Shown here: positions 7,436 through 15,749 of the stretch, one piece after another | How positions within the stretch are numbered: position 1 is the first letter of the stretch | Layout of the letters: the number at the start of each line of letters is the position of its first letter | DNA from: Janthinobacterium sp. 67 | Lineage (GTDB): Bacteria > Pseudomonadota > Gammaproteobacteria > Burkholderiales > Burkholderiaceae_D | Assembly: GCF_002797895.1 (NCBI RefSeq) | Contig: NZ_PGES01000001.1 | Span: 1,116,001-1,180,000 of the forward strand | Direction of reading: 5' to 3' | DNA: 64,000 nucleotides | Program-made: the position numbers and the translations under genes | The notes under the pieces: model-generated | The model's database searches: none | Told to the model about the DNA's origin: nothing | The model's input: only the letters and a program-made list of their open reading frames with translations

Positions 7436-9378
7436 TGTTCAGTTCTATCAAAAAATGGCTCGTGTGCTATCCGCTCGTGGCCGCCAGCCTGTTGCTGGCC
7501 GGTGGCGCGCACGCGCAAGCGACCGACCAGGGCGCCGGCGCCAAGCAGTTGTGGCAATTGATCGACTACGTTGCCGTCGATTACAGCGGCGCCGTCGAGC
7601 ACGGCAAGGTGGTCAGCGAGGCCGAATACGCGGAAATGCTCGATTTCACGGACAACGCGACGACGCAGATCGCCGCCCTGCCCGCCCACGCCTCGCAGGC
7701 GGCCATTGCCGCCGCCATCGCCGACCTGCGCAAAGCCGTCGTCGCCAAAGCCGATGGTGTGGAAGTCAAGCGCCTGGCGCACCACGCAAACGGCTTGCTG
7801 ATTGCCGCCTACCCGATACCCGTGGCGCCGAAAGTGCTGCCCAACCTGGCGCGCGGCGCGGCCCTGTATGCGGCCCAGTGCGCGTCGTGCCACGGCGTGG
7901 CTGGTGGCGGCGACGGCCCGCTGGCGGCCAGCCTGGAACCGAAACCGATCGCCTTCACGGATGGCGAACGGGCGCAGTCGCGCAGCCTGATGGCGCTGTA
8001 CCAGGTCATCTCGCAAGGCGTGGCCGGCACCTCGATGGCCAGTTTTGGCCAATTGTCCGACAACGAGCGCTGGGACCTGGCGTTCTACATCGGCGGCATG
8101 TCGCACGATGCGGCGGCCAGCGCGCGCGGCGAAAAACTGTGGCAGGATGATCCACGGGCCAAGAAGCTGTACGCGGACCTGGCCGCCGTGACGACCCTGA
8201 CGCAGGAGGCCGTTGCCGCCAAGCTGGGCGCGGGAGAGGCGCAAGCCTTGACGGCGTATTTGCGCAGCCATGCCGACAAGGCCGAAGCGCACAAGCCGGC
8301 CGGTCTGGCGCTGTCGCGTCTGCGCCTGGCCGAAAGCCTCGCCGCCATGCACGCGGGCGACCGCACGAACGCCACGCGCCTGGGCCTGTCCGCCTACCTC
8401 GATGGCTTCGAGCCGATCGAACCGATGGTGGGCGCGCGCAACAAATCCCTGCTGCTGGCCGTGGAAAACGCCATGCTGGCCTATCGTTCCGCCGTGGCCA
8501 AGGGCACGGTGGCCGACGCCGAAGCGGCCGGTGAAAAACTGCAGCAACTGTTTACCCACGTGGAAGCGGAACTGGGCGACGCCAAGGCCGACCCGATGAC
8601 GACCTTCGTCGGCGCCCTGACGATCTTGCTGCGCGAAGGCGTGGAAGCGCTGCTGATCGTGATCGGCATCATCGCCTTCCTGCGCAAGGCCAAGCGCAAG
8701 GACGTGCTGCCCTACGTGCATGCGGGCTGGGCCAGCGCGCTGGTGGCGGGCGGCCTGACGTGGGTGGCGGCGACGTATCTGGTGACCATCAGCGGCGCCA
8801 GCCGTGAAGTGAGCGAAGGACTCGGTTCCGTATTCGCGGCCCTGGTCCTGCTCAGCGTGGGCTTGTGGATGCACCAGAAGAGCAGCGCCGGGCGCTGGCA
8901 GGAATACCTGCACGAGAAACTCACGGCCGCGATGAGCCGGCGCTCGGCCTGGGGCCTGTTCGCCCTGGCCTTCATCGCCGTCTACCGCGAAGTGTTTGAA
9001 ACCGTGCTGTTCTATTCCGCCCTGGCGGCCGACGGCAATGGCGGCGCCCTGCTGGGCGGCTTCCTGGTGGCCATCGTGCTGCTGGTCGTGATCGCCTGGG
9101 CCTTGCTGCGCACGAGCGCTCGCATGCCGATTGGCAAGTTCTTCTCGTGGACGTCCGCCTTCGTGGCCGTGCTGGCCGTGATCTTGATGGGCAAAGGCGT
9201 GGCCGCGCTGCAGGAAGCGGGCTGGATCGGCGTCACCCCCGTCGACTTCATGCGCATCGACCTGCTGGGCATCCTGCCGACCCTGGAAACCCTGCTGGCG
9301 CAGGCGGCCATCCTGGCCATCATCGTCGCCGGCTATGGCTGGAACCGCGTTTCCGCAGGCAAGCGCAAGCTGGCCTGA
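7435..9378 (+). CDS. cytochrome c domain-FTR1 family iron permease
   Basis: 647 residues in two parts. After a signal peptide (AHAQ near residue 28) comes a periplasmic domain with a single heme c site, C149-A-S-C-H153, and a helical region to about residue 385. The C-terminal half is an FTR1/EfeU permease with about seven membrane helices and both iron-ligand motifs, REGVE (400-404) and REVFE (518-522). Such proteins import iron across the inner membrane; the attached cytochrome could supply or accept electrons for Fe(II)/Fe(III) exchange. ATGs at 7420 and 7426 are alternative starts. Control by Fur is likely from the box over the start codon. Confidence 0.88.
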   Translation: MFSSIKKWLVCYPLVAASLLLAGGAHAQATDQGAGAKQLWQLIDYVAVDYSGAVEHGKVVSEAEYAEMLDFTDNATTQIAALPAHASQAAIAAAIADLRKAVVAKADGVEVKRLAHHANGLLIAAYPIPVAPKVLPNLARGAALYAAQCASCHGVAGGGDGPLAASLEPKPIAFTDGERAQSRSLMALYQVISQGVAGTSMASFGQLSDNERWDLAFYIGGMSHDAAASARGEKLWQDDPRAKKLYADLAAVTTLTQEAVAAKLGAGEAQALTAYLRSHADKAEAHKPAGLALSRLRLAESLAAMHAGDRTNATRLGLSAYLDGFEPIEPMVGARNKSLLLAVENAMLAYRSAVAKGTVADAEAAGEKLQQLFTHVEAELGDAKADPMTTFVGALTILLREGVEALLIVIGIIAFLRKAKRKDVLPYVHAGWASALVAGGLTWVAATYLVTISGASREVSEGLGSVFAALVLLSVGLWMHQKSSAGRWQEYLHEKLTAAMSRRSAWGLFALAFIAVYREVFETVLFYSALAADGNGGALLGGFLVAIVLLVVIAWALLRTSARMPIGKFFSWTSAFVAVLAVILMGKGVAALQEAGWIGVTPVDFMRIDLLGILPTLETLLAQAAILAIIVAGYGWNRVSAGKRKLA

Positions 9379-9392
9379 TCCTTCGCGGCACG

Positions 9393-9415
9393 GGCAGCGT
9401 CCAGCGGGCGCTGCC
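9393..9415. terminator. stem-loop between convergent genes
   Basis: GGCAGCG (9393-9399) pairs with CGCTGCC (9409-9415) just after the permease gene and touching the stop of the amidohydrolase gene. There is no T-run, so terminator activity is unproven. Confidence 0.35.
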
Positions 9416-10794
9416 TACGCCGGGTGGATCGGCGCGAACGACTGGGCAAACGGATCTGGCTCGTAACCGGCGGCACTGAACAGGTGGCCACAGGATTCGT
9501 CGATGGCGGCGCGCAGTTGTGCCTGATCGACGCCCAGCACGACGCCGCCGCGTTTGCGCACGCGCCCGCCAATGATGACGGTATCGATATTGCTGCGCTC
9601 AGCCGCGTGCACGACCGTACCGATGGCGTTATTGACAGGATATACATTGAGGTCGCCCGTGCGTATCAGCACCAGGTCGGCCTGCTTGCCTGGCCTCAGA
9701 CTCCCGATACGCTGTTCCAGCCCCGCCACCGCGGCACCGTCGATCGTGGCGGCCTCGAGCAAGCGGAAGGCATCGGTGGGCGCGGCCGCATGGCGATGTC
9801 CCTGGCGTCGCCCCATTACCCGTTGCAGGTAGAACGCCACGCGCATTTCCATGAACATGTCGCCGCTATACGAAGTCTCGTTGTCGACACTGAGGCCGGG
9901 ACGTATGCCGTGCAGGTGCGCCGCCTGCCAGGCGTTCATGCCATCTTCGATGCCATAGTGGGCATCCGAACGCGGGCATACGTTGACGCGCACGCCCGCC
10001 TCGCGCAATATGCGCCAGCCCGCTTCCGGCAGACAGGTGCAGTGGTTGAAGATGTTGTCGCCGCCGAGCAGCCCCTGCCGTTGCAGACCTTCGAGTTCGG
10101 CCGCCATGCCAGCGCCAAAAAACTCGGTCACGATGGGAATGCCCAGTTTACGGGCGACGGCCCACTGCTCCGGTTCCAGCTGCGCCATCATGGCCAGCGT
10201 CACCAGGCTGTCGGGATCGCTGAAATATTTTTCCTGCAGGCGCGCCAGGTTGCCAGGCCAATGCGCCTTGTCCCAGTCGCCCGAAACGGGCGCCCCTGAG
10301 GCATGCACGGCGCGGATGCCCGCATCGAGCAGCGCTTCGACCGCCGCGTCGGCGTGCGCCGCCGTGCGGCTGTTGTGGGAATTGTCGATCACGGTCGTGA
10401 TGCCGGCATCGATGCAGCCCAGGGCCGTGAGCAGGTTGCCTACGTAGATGTCGCGCGGCCGGTAGTATTTGGCAAACGAGAAATGCGTGGCGTTGCAATA
10501 GTCCTCGAGCGTTGCCGCATTCGGGTTGATGCGGCGCAGCTGGCCTTCCCAGGAGTGACGATGGGTATCGACCATGCCCGGAATGGCAATCATCTGCGTG
10601 GCATCGATCACTTCCGCACCGTCGGCTTGCAGGTTCTGGCCGATGGCGGCGATGATGCCTCCGGCGATCAGGATGTCGCCCCTGGACAAGTTGCCGACCT
10701 TGCCATCCATGCTGATGATGGTGGCGCCTTTGATCAGCATCTTGTGCGGGGGCGGAGCCAGCGGAGCCAGCAGTTGAGAGGCTTGTTCAGACAT
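9415..10794 (-). CDS. amidohydrolase family protein
   Basis: 459 residues. A metal-dependent TIM-barrel amidohydrolase of the AtzA/TrzA/SsnA group: the composite N-terminal sandwich (MLIKGATIISMDG), the first metal motif VDTHRHSWEG, a later histidine in NHCTCLPEAG, the aspartate region LSVDNETSYSGDMF, and the C-terminal GSLRPGKQADLVLI sandwich return. These enzymes deaminate or dechlorinate ring compounds or hydrolyse cyclic amides; the substrate is unknown. AGGAA precedes the ATG. It is divergent from a LysR gene with a palindrome between them, so that regulator may control it. Confidence 0.88.
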   Translation of the reverse strand: MSEQASQLLAPLAPPPHKMLIKGATIISMDGKVGNLSRGDILIAGGIIAAIGQNLQADGAEVIDATQMIAIPGMVDTHRHSWEGQLRRINPNAATLEDYCNATHFSFAKYYRPRDIYVGNLLTALGCIDAGITTVIDNSHNSRTAAHADAAVEALLDAGIRAVHASGAPVSGDWDKAHWPGNLARLQEKYFSDPDSLVTLAMMAQLEPEQWAVARKLGIPIVTEFFGAGMAAELEGLQRQGLLGGDNIFNHCTCLPEAGWRILREAGVRVNVCPRSDAHYGIEDGMNAWQAAHLHGIRPGLSVDNETSYSGDMFMEMRVAFYLQRVMGRRQGHRHAAAPTDAFRLLEAATIDGAAVAGLEQRIGSLRPGKQADLVLIRTGDLNVYPVNNAIGTVVHAAERSNIDTVIIGGRVRKRGGVVLGVDQAQLRAAIDESCGHLFSAAGYEPDPFAQSFAPIHPA

Positions 10795-10887
10795 GCTTGA
10801 TTCCTGTCGCAGTTAATGAATTGCACGCAGTCTAGTGCAGGCCAGCACAGGGAAAAAGTAGCGCCCTGCGTTTTCAGCATGCGAAAA

Positions 10888-10906
10888 AACCGAACAATGT
10901 TGGGTT
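10888..10906. promoter_or_regulatory. LysR-type operator between amidohydrolase and lysR genes
   Basis: AACC-n-AACA-n-TGTT-n-GGTT is a 19-bp interrupted palindrome with all paired positions matching. It abuts TATAGT (10906-10911), a likely -10 for the lysR gene, so it would serve autoregulation and divergent control. Confidence 0.6.
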
Positions 10907-10942
10907 ATAGTGCCGTTTCCCCTACTGCTACGAAGACAACAC

Positions 10943-11827
10943 ATGGACCGCGTACAAGCAATGCAGGTATTCCTCCGCGTGGTCGAGAGCAAGAGTTTCG
11001 TGCGCGCGGCGGAGACCCTGGGCCTGCCCGCGTCATCGGTCACGGGCATCATCAAGCGGCTGGAAAAGCATTTGCAGACGCGCCTGCTGAACCGCTCCAC
11101 CAGAAACCTCAGCCTGACACCGGAAGGCGAGCGCTACTTTCAACGTTGCCGCGAGATCCTCGACCTGATCGCCGACACCGAAGCGGGCCTGCAAGGCTCC
11201 AGCGAGCGCCCGCAGGGACGCTTGCGCGTCGATATGCCTGGCGGCATCGCCCATGCCGTGATCCTGCCCCGGCTGGCGCAATTCCAGCAGCGCTATCCGG
11301 ACATCTACCTGATGATCGGCGTCAATGACCGCCAGGTGGACTTGATACAGGAAGGCGTCGATTGCGTCATCCGCACCGGCAGCCTGGAAGACTCGACGCT
11401 GGTCGCGCGCCGCCTGGGCGAGCTGCGCTGGATCACCTGCGCGGCGCCGTCCTACCTGGCCGAACACGGCGTTCCCGCAAGCCTCGAGGATTTGCAGGGA
11501 CACCGGGCCGTCCACTACTTTTCCGGTACGCCGCGACGGGGCAGCGAGTTGCATTTCATCGACGAGGGCGTCAACGTCGCCGTGCCCCTTCCCGGCACGG
11601 TCGCCGTCAACGAGACGGGGCTGTACGTCGAGCTGGGCCTGGCCGGCCGCGGCTTGATGCAGCTGGCCGAGATCCTCGTAAGCGGCCATTTGCAGGCCGG
11701 GGAACTGGTCGAGGTGCTGGCCGACAGGCGGCCGGCGCCCGTGCCCGTATCGCTGCTCTACCCGCATCAGCGCTTTCTCTCGCCGGCGATGCGGGCGTTC
11801 ACCGACTGGACGGCCGGACTGTTCTGA
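10943..11827 (+). CDS. LysR family transcriptional regulator
   Basis: 294 residues. N-terminal helix-turn-helix (MDRVQAMQVFLRVVESKSF, RAAETLGLPASSVTGIIKRL), linker helix, then the periplasmic-binding-type effector domain starting at GRLRVDMPGGIAHAVI. It belongs to the CrgA/DsdC-like branch with LNRSTRNLSLTPEGERY. It is divergent from the amidohydrolase gene, with a 19-bp dyad between them, which suggests it controls that enzyme. The ATG at 10943 is chosen over an upstream in-frame codon at 10910, which lies on the predicted -10. Confidence 0.9.
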   Translation: MDRVQAMQVFLRVVESKSFVRAAETLGLPASSVTGIIKRLEKHLQTRLLNRSTRNLSLTPEGERYFQRCREILDLIADTEAGLQGSSERPQGRLRVDMPGGIAHAVILPRLAQFQQRYPDIYLMIGVNDRQVDLIQEGVDCVIRTGSLEDSTLVARRLGELRWITCAAPSYLAEHGVPASLEDLQGHRAVHYFSGTPRRGSELHFIDEGVNVAVPLPGTVAVNETGLYVELGLAGRGLMQLAEILVSGHLQAGELVEVLADRRPAPVPVSLLYPHQRFLSPAMRAFTDWTAGLF

Positions 11828-11869
11828 GCTGTTCCGAGCACCTCGCGTGCACGCTGTTGAAAATTGCGA

Positions 11870-11885
11870 TATGATGACCATCATG
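11870..11885. promoter_or_regulatory. TetR box 1, overlapping the tetR start
   Basis: TATGATGACCATCATG contains the dyad ATGATG-AC-CATCAT. It matches the box before the downstream dehydrogenase gene at 13 of 16 positions, so the same regulator likely binds both. Confidence 0.6.
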
Positions 11886-12476
11886 CAGAACTTATCCAAA
11901 AAAGCGTCGGCGCAAAGCCGCAAGGAAGCCACCCACGAACGCATCGTCGAAGTGGCCACGCGCGCCATCCGCCGCAGCGGCTATGCGGGCACGGGCGTGG
12001 CCGACATCATGAAGGAAGCGGGCCTGACGCACGGCGGCTTTTATGCGCACTTCGCCTCGCGCGATGCGCTGCTGGCCGAAGCGGGCGACCGCGCGGGCGC
12101 CGAAGCGGTGGCGCTGGCGGCCAGGGTGGCCGCCGCCGCCCCGCCCGGCCAGGCGCTGCAGGCCATGCTGGCCGCGTATTTGTCGCCCGAACACGTCGCC
12201 GCCATCGAGGTGGGCTGCCCCGTCTCGGCGCTGGGTTCGGAAATGCCGCGCCAGGCACCCGAGGTGCGACGCGCCGCCACCATCCATATCAAGGAAATGA
12301 TCGACCTGTTCGCGCGCCAGTTACCGAACTGGGGCCAGCCCGAAGCGCATGCGCAGGCCATGGCGACGGTGTGCGCCATGATCGGCACGACCATCCTCGC
12401 GCGCGCCGTGGACGAACCGGCCCTGTCGGAGGCGCTGTGCGCGGCCACCCTGGCGCAGTTTCAGGCAAGCAGCTAA
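11883..12476 (+). CDS. TetR/AcrR family transcriptional regulator
   Basis: 197 residues. Helix-turn-helix at HERIVEVATRAIRRSGYAGTGVADIMKEAGLTHGGFYAHF, characteristic of the YvdT/LmrA-like TetR group, followed by an alpha-helical ligand domain with GCPVSALGSEM. The start is uncertain: ATGs at 11871, 11874 and 11883 are in frame, none with a clear SD, and all sit within the operator-like dyad. It is followed by a strong terminator and then an SDR/quinone oxidoreductase pair carrying the same dyad, so it probably represses both itself and that pair. Confidence 0.88.
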   Translation: MQNLSKKASAQSRKEATHERIVEVATRAIRRSGYAGTGVADIMKEAGLTHGGFYAHFASRDALLAEAGDRAGAEAVALAARVAAAAPPGQALQAMLAAYLSPEHVAAIEVGCPVSALGSEMPRQAPEVRRAATIHIKEMIDLFARQLPNWGQPEAHAQAMATVCAMIGTTILARAVDEPALSEALCAATLAQFQASS

Positions 12477-12483
12477 TTGCCCC

Positions 12484-12516
12484 GCCCGTGGCACCGATCC
12501 GTCACGGGCTTTTTTT
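12484..12516 (+). terminator. intrinsic terminator of the tetR gene
   Basis: GCCCGTG (12484-12490) and CACGGGC (12503-12509) form a perfect 7-bp stem with a 12-nt loop, followed by seven Ts. Confidence 0.85.
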
Positions 12517-12526
12517 GAAATAACAA

Positions 12527-12542
12527 TATGATGATCGTCATA
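12527..12542. promoter_or_regulatory. TetR box 2, in the dehydrogenase promoter
   Basis: TATGATGATCGTCATA is a 16-bp palindrome with one mismatched pair. It lies between a -35 TTGAAA (12515-12520) and a -10 CATACT (12539-12544, 18-bp spacer), so binding would block transcription of the SDR gene. Confidence 0.65.
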
Positions 12543-12580
12543 CTTTGTATCCAACGCTGTCAACCACTGAAGGAACTGTC

Positions 12581-13390
12581 ATGAAAAACAAGAAGATTGC
12601 CCTCGTCACCGGCACCTCGTCCGGCATCGGCGCGGCCACGGCCCGGCGCCTGGCGCAGGCCGGCTACACGGTGTACGGCACCAGCCGCCGCGGCGCACAA
12701 GCATCCGGCTCCGGCCATGCGATGCTGGCGCTCGACGTCACCAGCGATGCGTCCGTCGCTGCCGCCGTGGCGGAGGTAATACAGCGCGAAGGCCGCATCG
12801 ACCTGCTGGTAAATAACGCCGGTTTCGGCGTGGCGCCGGGTGGCGCCGAGGAAAGCAGCGTGGCGCAGGCGCAAGCCATCTTCGACACGAATTTCTACGG
12901 CGTGCTGCGCATGACCCTGGCCGTGCTGCCGCACATGCGGGCGCAGGGAGGCGGGCGCATCCTCAATATCGGTTCCGTCCTGGGCTTTTTGCCCATGCCT
13001 TACGGCGCGCTGTATTCCGCCACCAAGCACGCGATCGAGGGTTACACTGAATCGCTCGACCATGAAGTGCGTGGCTGGGGCATCCGCGCCAGCGTCATCG
13101 AACCGGCCTACACGAAGACCACGTTCGAAGCCAATTTGCTGGCGCCCGATACCCCGCTGTCCGCCTACCGGCAAGTGAGCGCGGCCGTCACCAGCCGCCT
13201 GCAAACGCTGATGGCCGGCGCCGATGAGCCGGCCATCGTGGCCGACACCATATTGGCGGCGGCGCAGGCAAGCCAGCCGAAATTGCGCTACACGGCCGGG
13301 CCGCTGGCGGCGCGCTTGCGCCTGATGCGCCGTTTCATGCCCGCCGCGCTGATGGACGCCGGCTTGCGCAAGGACCTGCGCCTGGCTTGA
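12581..13390 (+). CDS. short-chain dehydrogenase/reductase
   Basis: 269 residues. Classical SDR: the cofactor loop TGTSSGIGAA, the NNAG motif in LLVNNAGFG, a serine in the IGSVLGF strand and the catalytic Y-x-x-x-K in YSATKHAIEGYTES. It oxidises or reduces an alcohol/ketone pair with NAD(P). AAGGAA precedes the ATG by five bases. The gene is followed after 36 bp by a quinone oxidoreductase and preceded by the matching TetR box, so the pair is likely a TetR-controlled operon against a toxic carbonyl or quinone. The substrate is unknown. Confidence 0.9.
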   Translation: MKNKKIALVTGTSSGIGAATARRLAQAGYTVYGTSRRGAQASGSGHAMLALDVTSDASVAAAVAEVIQREGRIDLLVNNAGFGVAPGGAEESSVAQAQAIFDTNFYGVLRMTLAVLPHMRAQGGGRILNIGSVLGFLPMPYGALYSATKHAIEGYTESLDHEVRGWGIRASVIEPAYTKTTFEANLLAPDTPLSAYRQVSAAVTSRLQTLMAGADEPAIVADTILAAAQASQPKLRYTAGPLAARLRLMRRFMPAALMDAGLRKDLRLA

Positions 13391-13426
13391 TCTCCTGCGC
13401 CTTTTTCAGCCTTCAGAAAGAACATC

Positions 13427-14434
13427 ATGCAAGCTTTGCAACTTAAAAAATACGGCGGCCTCGATCACGCGGCGTTTGTGGAACTGCCCCGCCCCACGCC
13501 CGGCCCCGGCGAATTGCTGGTGCGGGTGCACGCCGTGAGCCTGAACCCCATCGACAACCTGATCCCCAAGGGCGACTTCAAGCCGATCTTGAAAACGCGC
13601 TTGCCGGCCACCCTGGGCAGCGACCTGGCCGGCGTGGTCGTGGCCGTGGGCGGCGGCGTCACGCGTTTTAGAGTGGGCGACGCCGTGTATGCGAGCATTT
13701 TCGATACGCCCCATGGCAGCCTGGCCGAATTTGCCATCGTGCCGGAACAGGCGGCCGCCCTCAAACCGGCCAACCTCGATTTCGTGCAGGCGGCGTCGAT
13801 CCCCATGGTGGGCCTGACGGCGTGGCAAGCGATGCACGAACGCATGCAGCTGAAGCCGGGCCAGAAAGTGTTCATCCCGGCCGGTTCCGGCGGCATCGGC
13901 ACGTTTGCCATCCAGCTGGCAAAGTACCTGGGCGCCCGCGTGGGCACGACCACCAGCACGGCGAACGTGGAACTGGTGCGCGGCCTTGGCGCCGACGAGG
14001 TCATCGACTACAAGAAACAGCCGTTCGAGGACGTGCTGCGCGATTACGACGCCGTGCTGGGCACGGTGCGCGGCGACGGGCTGGAAAAGGCCCTGCGGAT
14101 TGTCAAGCCGGGCAGCCACGTCGTCTCGCTGATCGGCCCGCCCGACGCCGCCTTTGCCCGCGCGCGCGGCATGAACGTGGTGCTGAAACTGGTGTTTGGT
14201 CTGCTCAGCCGCAAGATCATCGGCCTGGCGCAGCGGCGCGGCGCCAGCTATGCCTTCCACTTCGTGCGCCCCGACGGCGGCCAGCTGGCGCGGATCGCCG
14301 CCTTGCTCGAAGCGGGCACCATCCGTCCCGTCATCGACGGGGTGTTTCCCTTTGCTGAGGCGAAACAGGCGCTGGACTACCTGGCGCAGGGCCGCGCGCG
14401 GGGCAAGGTTGTGGTGCAACTGCCCGTGTCTTGA
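13427..14434 (+). CDS. zinc-independent quinone oxidoreductase-like protein, MDR family
   Basis: 335 residues. A medium-chain dehydrogenase without zinc cysteines. It has the GroES-like start (ELPRPTPGPGELLVRVHAVSLN), the hinge TLGSDLAGVVV, and the nucleotide loop IPAGSGGIGTFAIQLAKYLG. Members of this QOR/enoyl-reductase group reduce quinones or alpha,beta-unsaturated carbonyls with NADPH. It shares a promoter with the preceding SDR gene. Confidence 0.9.
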   Translation: MQALQLKKYGGLDHAAFVELPRPTPGPGELLVRVHAVSLNPIDNLIPKGDFKPILKTRLPATLGSDLAGVVVAVGGGVTRFRVGDAVYASIFDTPHGSLAEFAIVPEQAAALKPANLDFVQAASIPMVGLTAWQAMHERMQLKPGQKVFIPAGSGGIGTFAIQLAKYLGARVGTTTSTANVELVRGLGADEVIDYKKQPFEDVLRDYDAVLGTVRGDGLEKALRIVKPGSHVVSLIGPPDAAFARARGMNVVLKLVFGLLSRKIIGLAQRRGASYAFHFVRPDGGQLARIAALLEAGTIRPVIDGVFPFAEAKQALDYLAQGRARGKVVVQLPVS

Positions 14435-14554
14435 GGCGTATCCGGCCTGCTTTCCGCGCTGTGACTATGTGTGAGTTTTGCGTTGGCAATTTGCTCCATA
14501 CTCGTTGTCAACCCTATACCTCTTGATATCGGTCAACCTGAACAAAGGTAGCTC

Positions 14555-15712
14555 ATGCGCTTTTTCCCGGAATGCTGCTGGCTGACTATCATCCTCGCGG
14601 CCGGCGTGGTTCATGCCGTCGAACCGGGCGTCACCGATACGCACATCCGTCTGGGCATGGTCAATGCCCAGACTGGGGCGGCGTCTGGGCTGGGGAAGGC
14701 CATGCTCGACGGCGCGACGGCCGTGTTCCAGGAAGCGAACCTGCGCGGCGGCATCCATGGCCGCAGCATCGAACTGGTGGTCGCCGACGACGGCTACGAT
14801 CCGGACCGGGCCATCAGCGAAACGCTCAGGCTGGTCGAGGAAAAACAGGTGTTCGCCCTGTTCGGCAACGTGGGCACGCCCACCACCAACGCCGTCATAC
14901 CGATCGTCCAGGAAATGAAGGTGCCGCTGGTGGGCGCGTTTACGGGCGCGATGACCTTGCGCCGTCCCGTGGTGCATGAAATCATCAATTTCCGCGCCAG
15001 CTATGACGATGAGTCCGATGCTCTGGTGCAATATTTCGCCAGCCGGGGCGTCAAGCGCTTTGGCGTCCTGTACCAGGACGACGGTTTCGGCAATGCCGTG
15101 CTCGACGGCACCGTGCAGGCCCTGCAACGGCGCGGCATGGAACTCGTCGCCAAGGGCTCGTTCCAGCGCGGCACCACGGCCGTCAAGGCGGGACTGGCGG
15201 CCCTGATCGGGCACGACCTGCAAGCGGTCATCATGGCCGGTCCCTACACCCCGGTGGCGGCGTTCGTGCGCGAAGCGGGCCAGGCCGGACTGAAGGCGGC
15301 CCTGTCCACCGTGTCCTTTGTCGGCACGGACAGCCTGCTGCAACTGCTGGGCACGGAAGGCAACAACATCGTCATTTCGCAGGTGGTGCCCCTGCCGGAA
15401 GACCGCGCGCTGCCCATCGCCGCCGACTGCGCCGCGCTGCTGGCCAAACATGTGCCGGCGGCCAGGCTGTCTTTCGTCAGTTTCGAAGGCTGCATCTCGG
15501 CCACCCTGATGGTGGCGGCGCTGCGCCAGACAGGCACCGACCTCACGCGCGAGCGGCTGATCCGGAGTTTTGAAACGTTCGACCGGCGCGACCTGGGCGG
15601 CATGCACGTGACGCTGCGGCCCGACAACCACCAGGCATCGACGGCCGTTTTCCTGACCCGCATCGCGGACGGCAAGATCGTACCGGCCGACCCGGGGCCA
15701 GGCGCGAAATGA
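14555..15712 (+). CDS. periplasmic ligand-binding protein, branched-chain amino acid (LivJ) type
   Basis: 385 residues with a signal peptide (cleavage near VVHA-VE). The fold is Peripla_BP_6: the first strand [16 protein letters not shown], the [15 protein letters not shown] loop and [14 protein letters not shown]. No ABC permease or ATPase genes adjoin. Instead a hybrid sensor kinase starts 38 bp downstream and a c-di-GMP enzyme follows. The layout recalls TorT-TorS, where a periplasmic binding protein hands its ligand state to a kinase. It is therefore read as a sensory partner rather than a transporter part; the ligand is unknown. Confidence 0.85.
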   Translation: MRFFPECCWLTIILAAGVVHAVEPGVTDTHIRLGMVNAQTGAASGLGKAMLDGATAVFQEANLRGGIHGRSIELVVADDGYDPDRAISETLRLVEEKQVFALFGNVGTPTTNAVIPIVQEMKVPLVGAFTGAMTLRRPVVHEIINFRASYDDESDALVQYFASRGVKRFGVLYQDDGFGNAVLDGTVQALQRRGMELVAKGSFQRGTTAVKAGLAALIGHDLQAVIMAGPYTPVAAFVREAGQAGLKAALSTVSFVGTDSLLQLLGTEGNNIVISQVVPLPEDRALPIAADCAALLAKHVPAARLSFVSFEGCISATLMVAALRQTGTDLTRERLIRSFETFDRRDLGGMHVTLRPDNHQASTAVFLTRIADGKIVPADPGPGAK

Positions 15713-15749
15713 TGCGCGCCCAGTTTTCCAGCCCGCCCTGGAGCCCGGC

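Noticed and set aside
14523..14536. FNR box TTGATATCGGTCAA before the binding protein gene
   Set aside because: One half-site is imperfect, and it lies only about 19 bp before the start codon, too close for class II activation.
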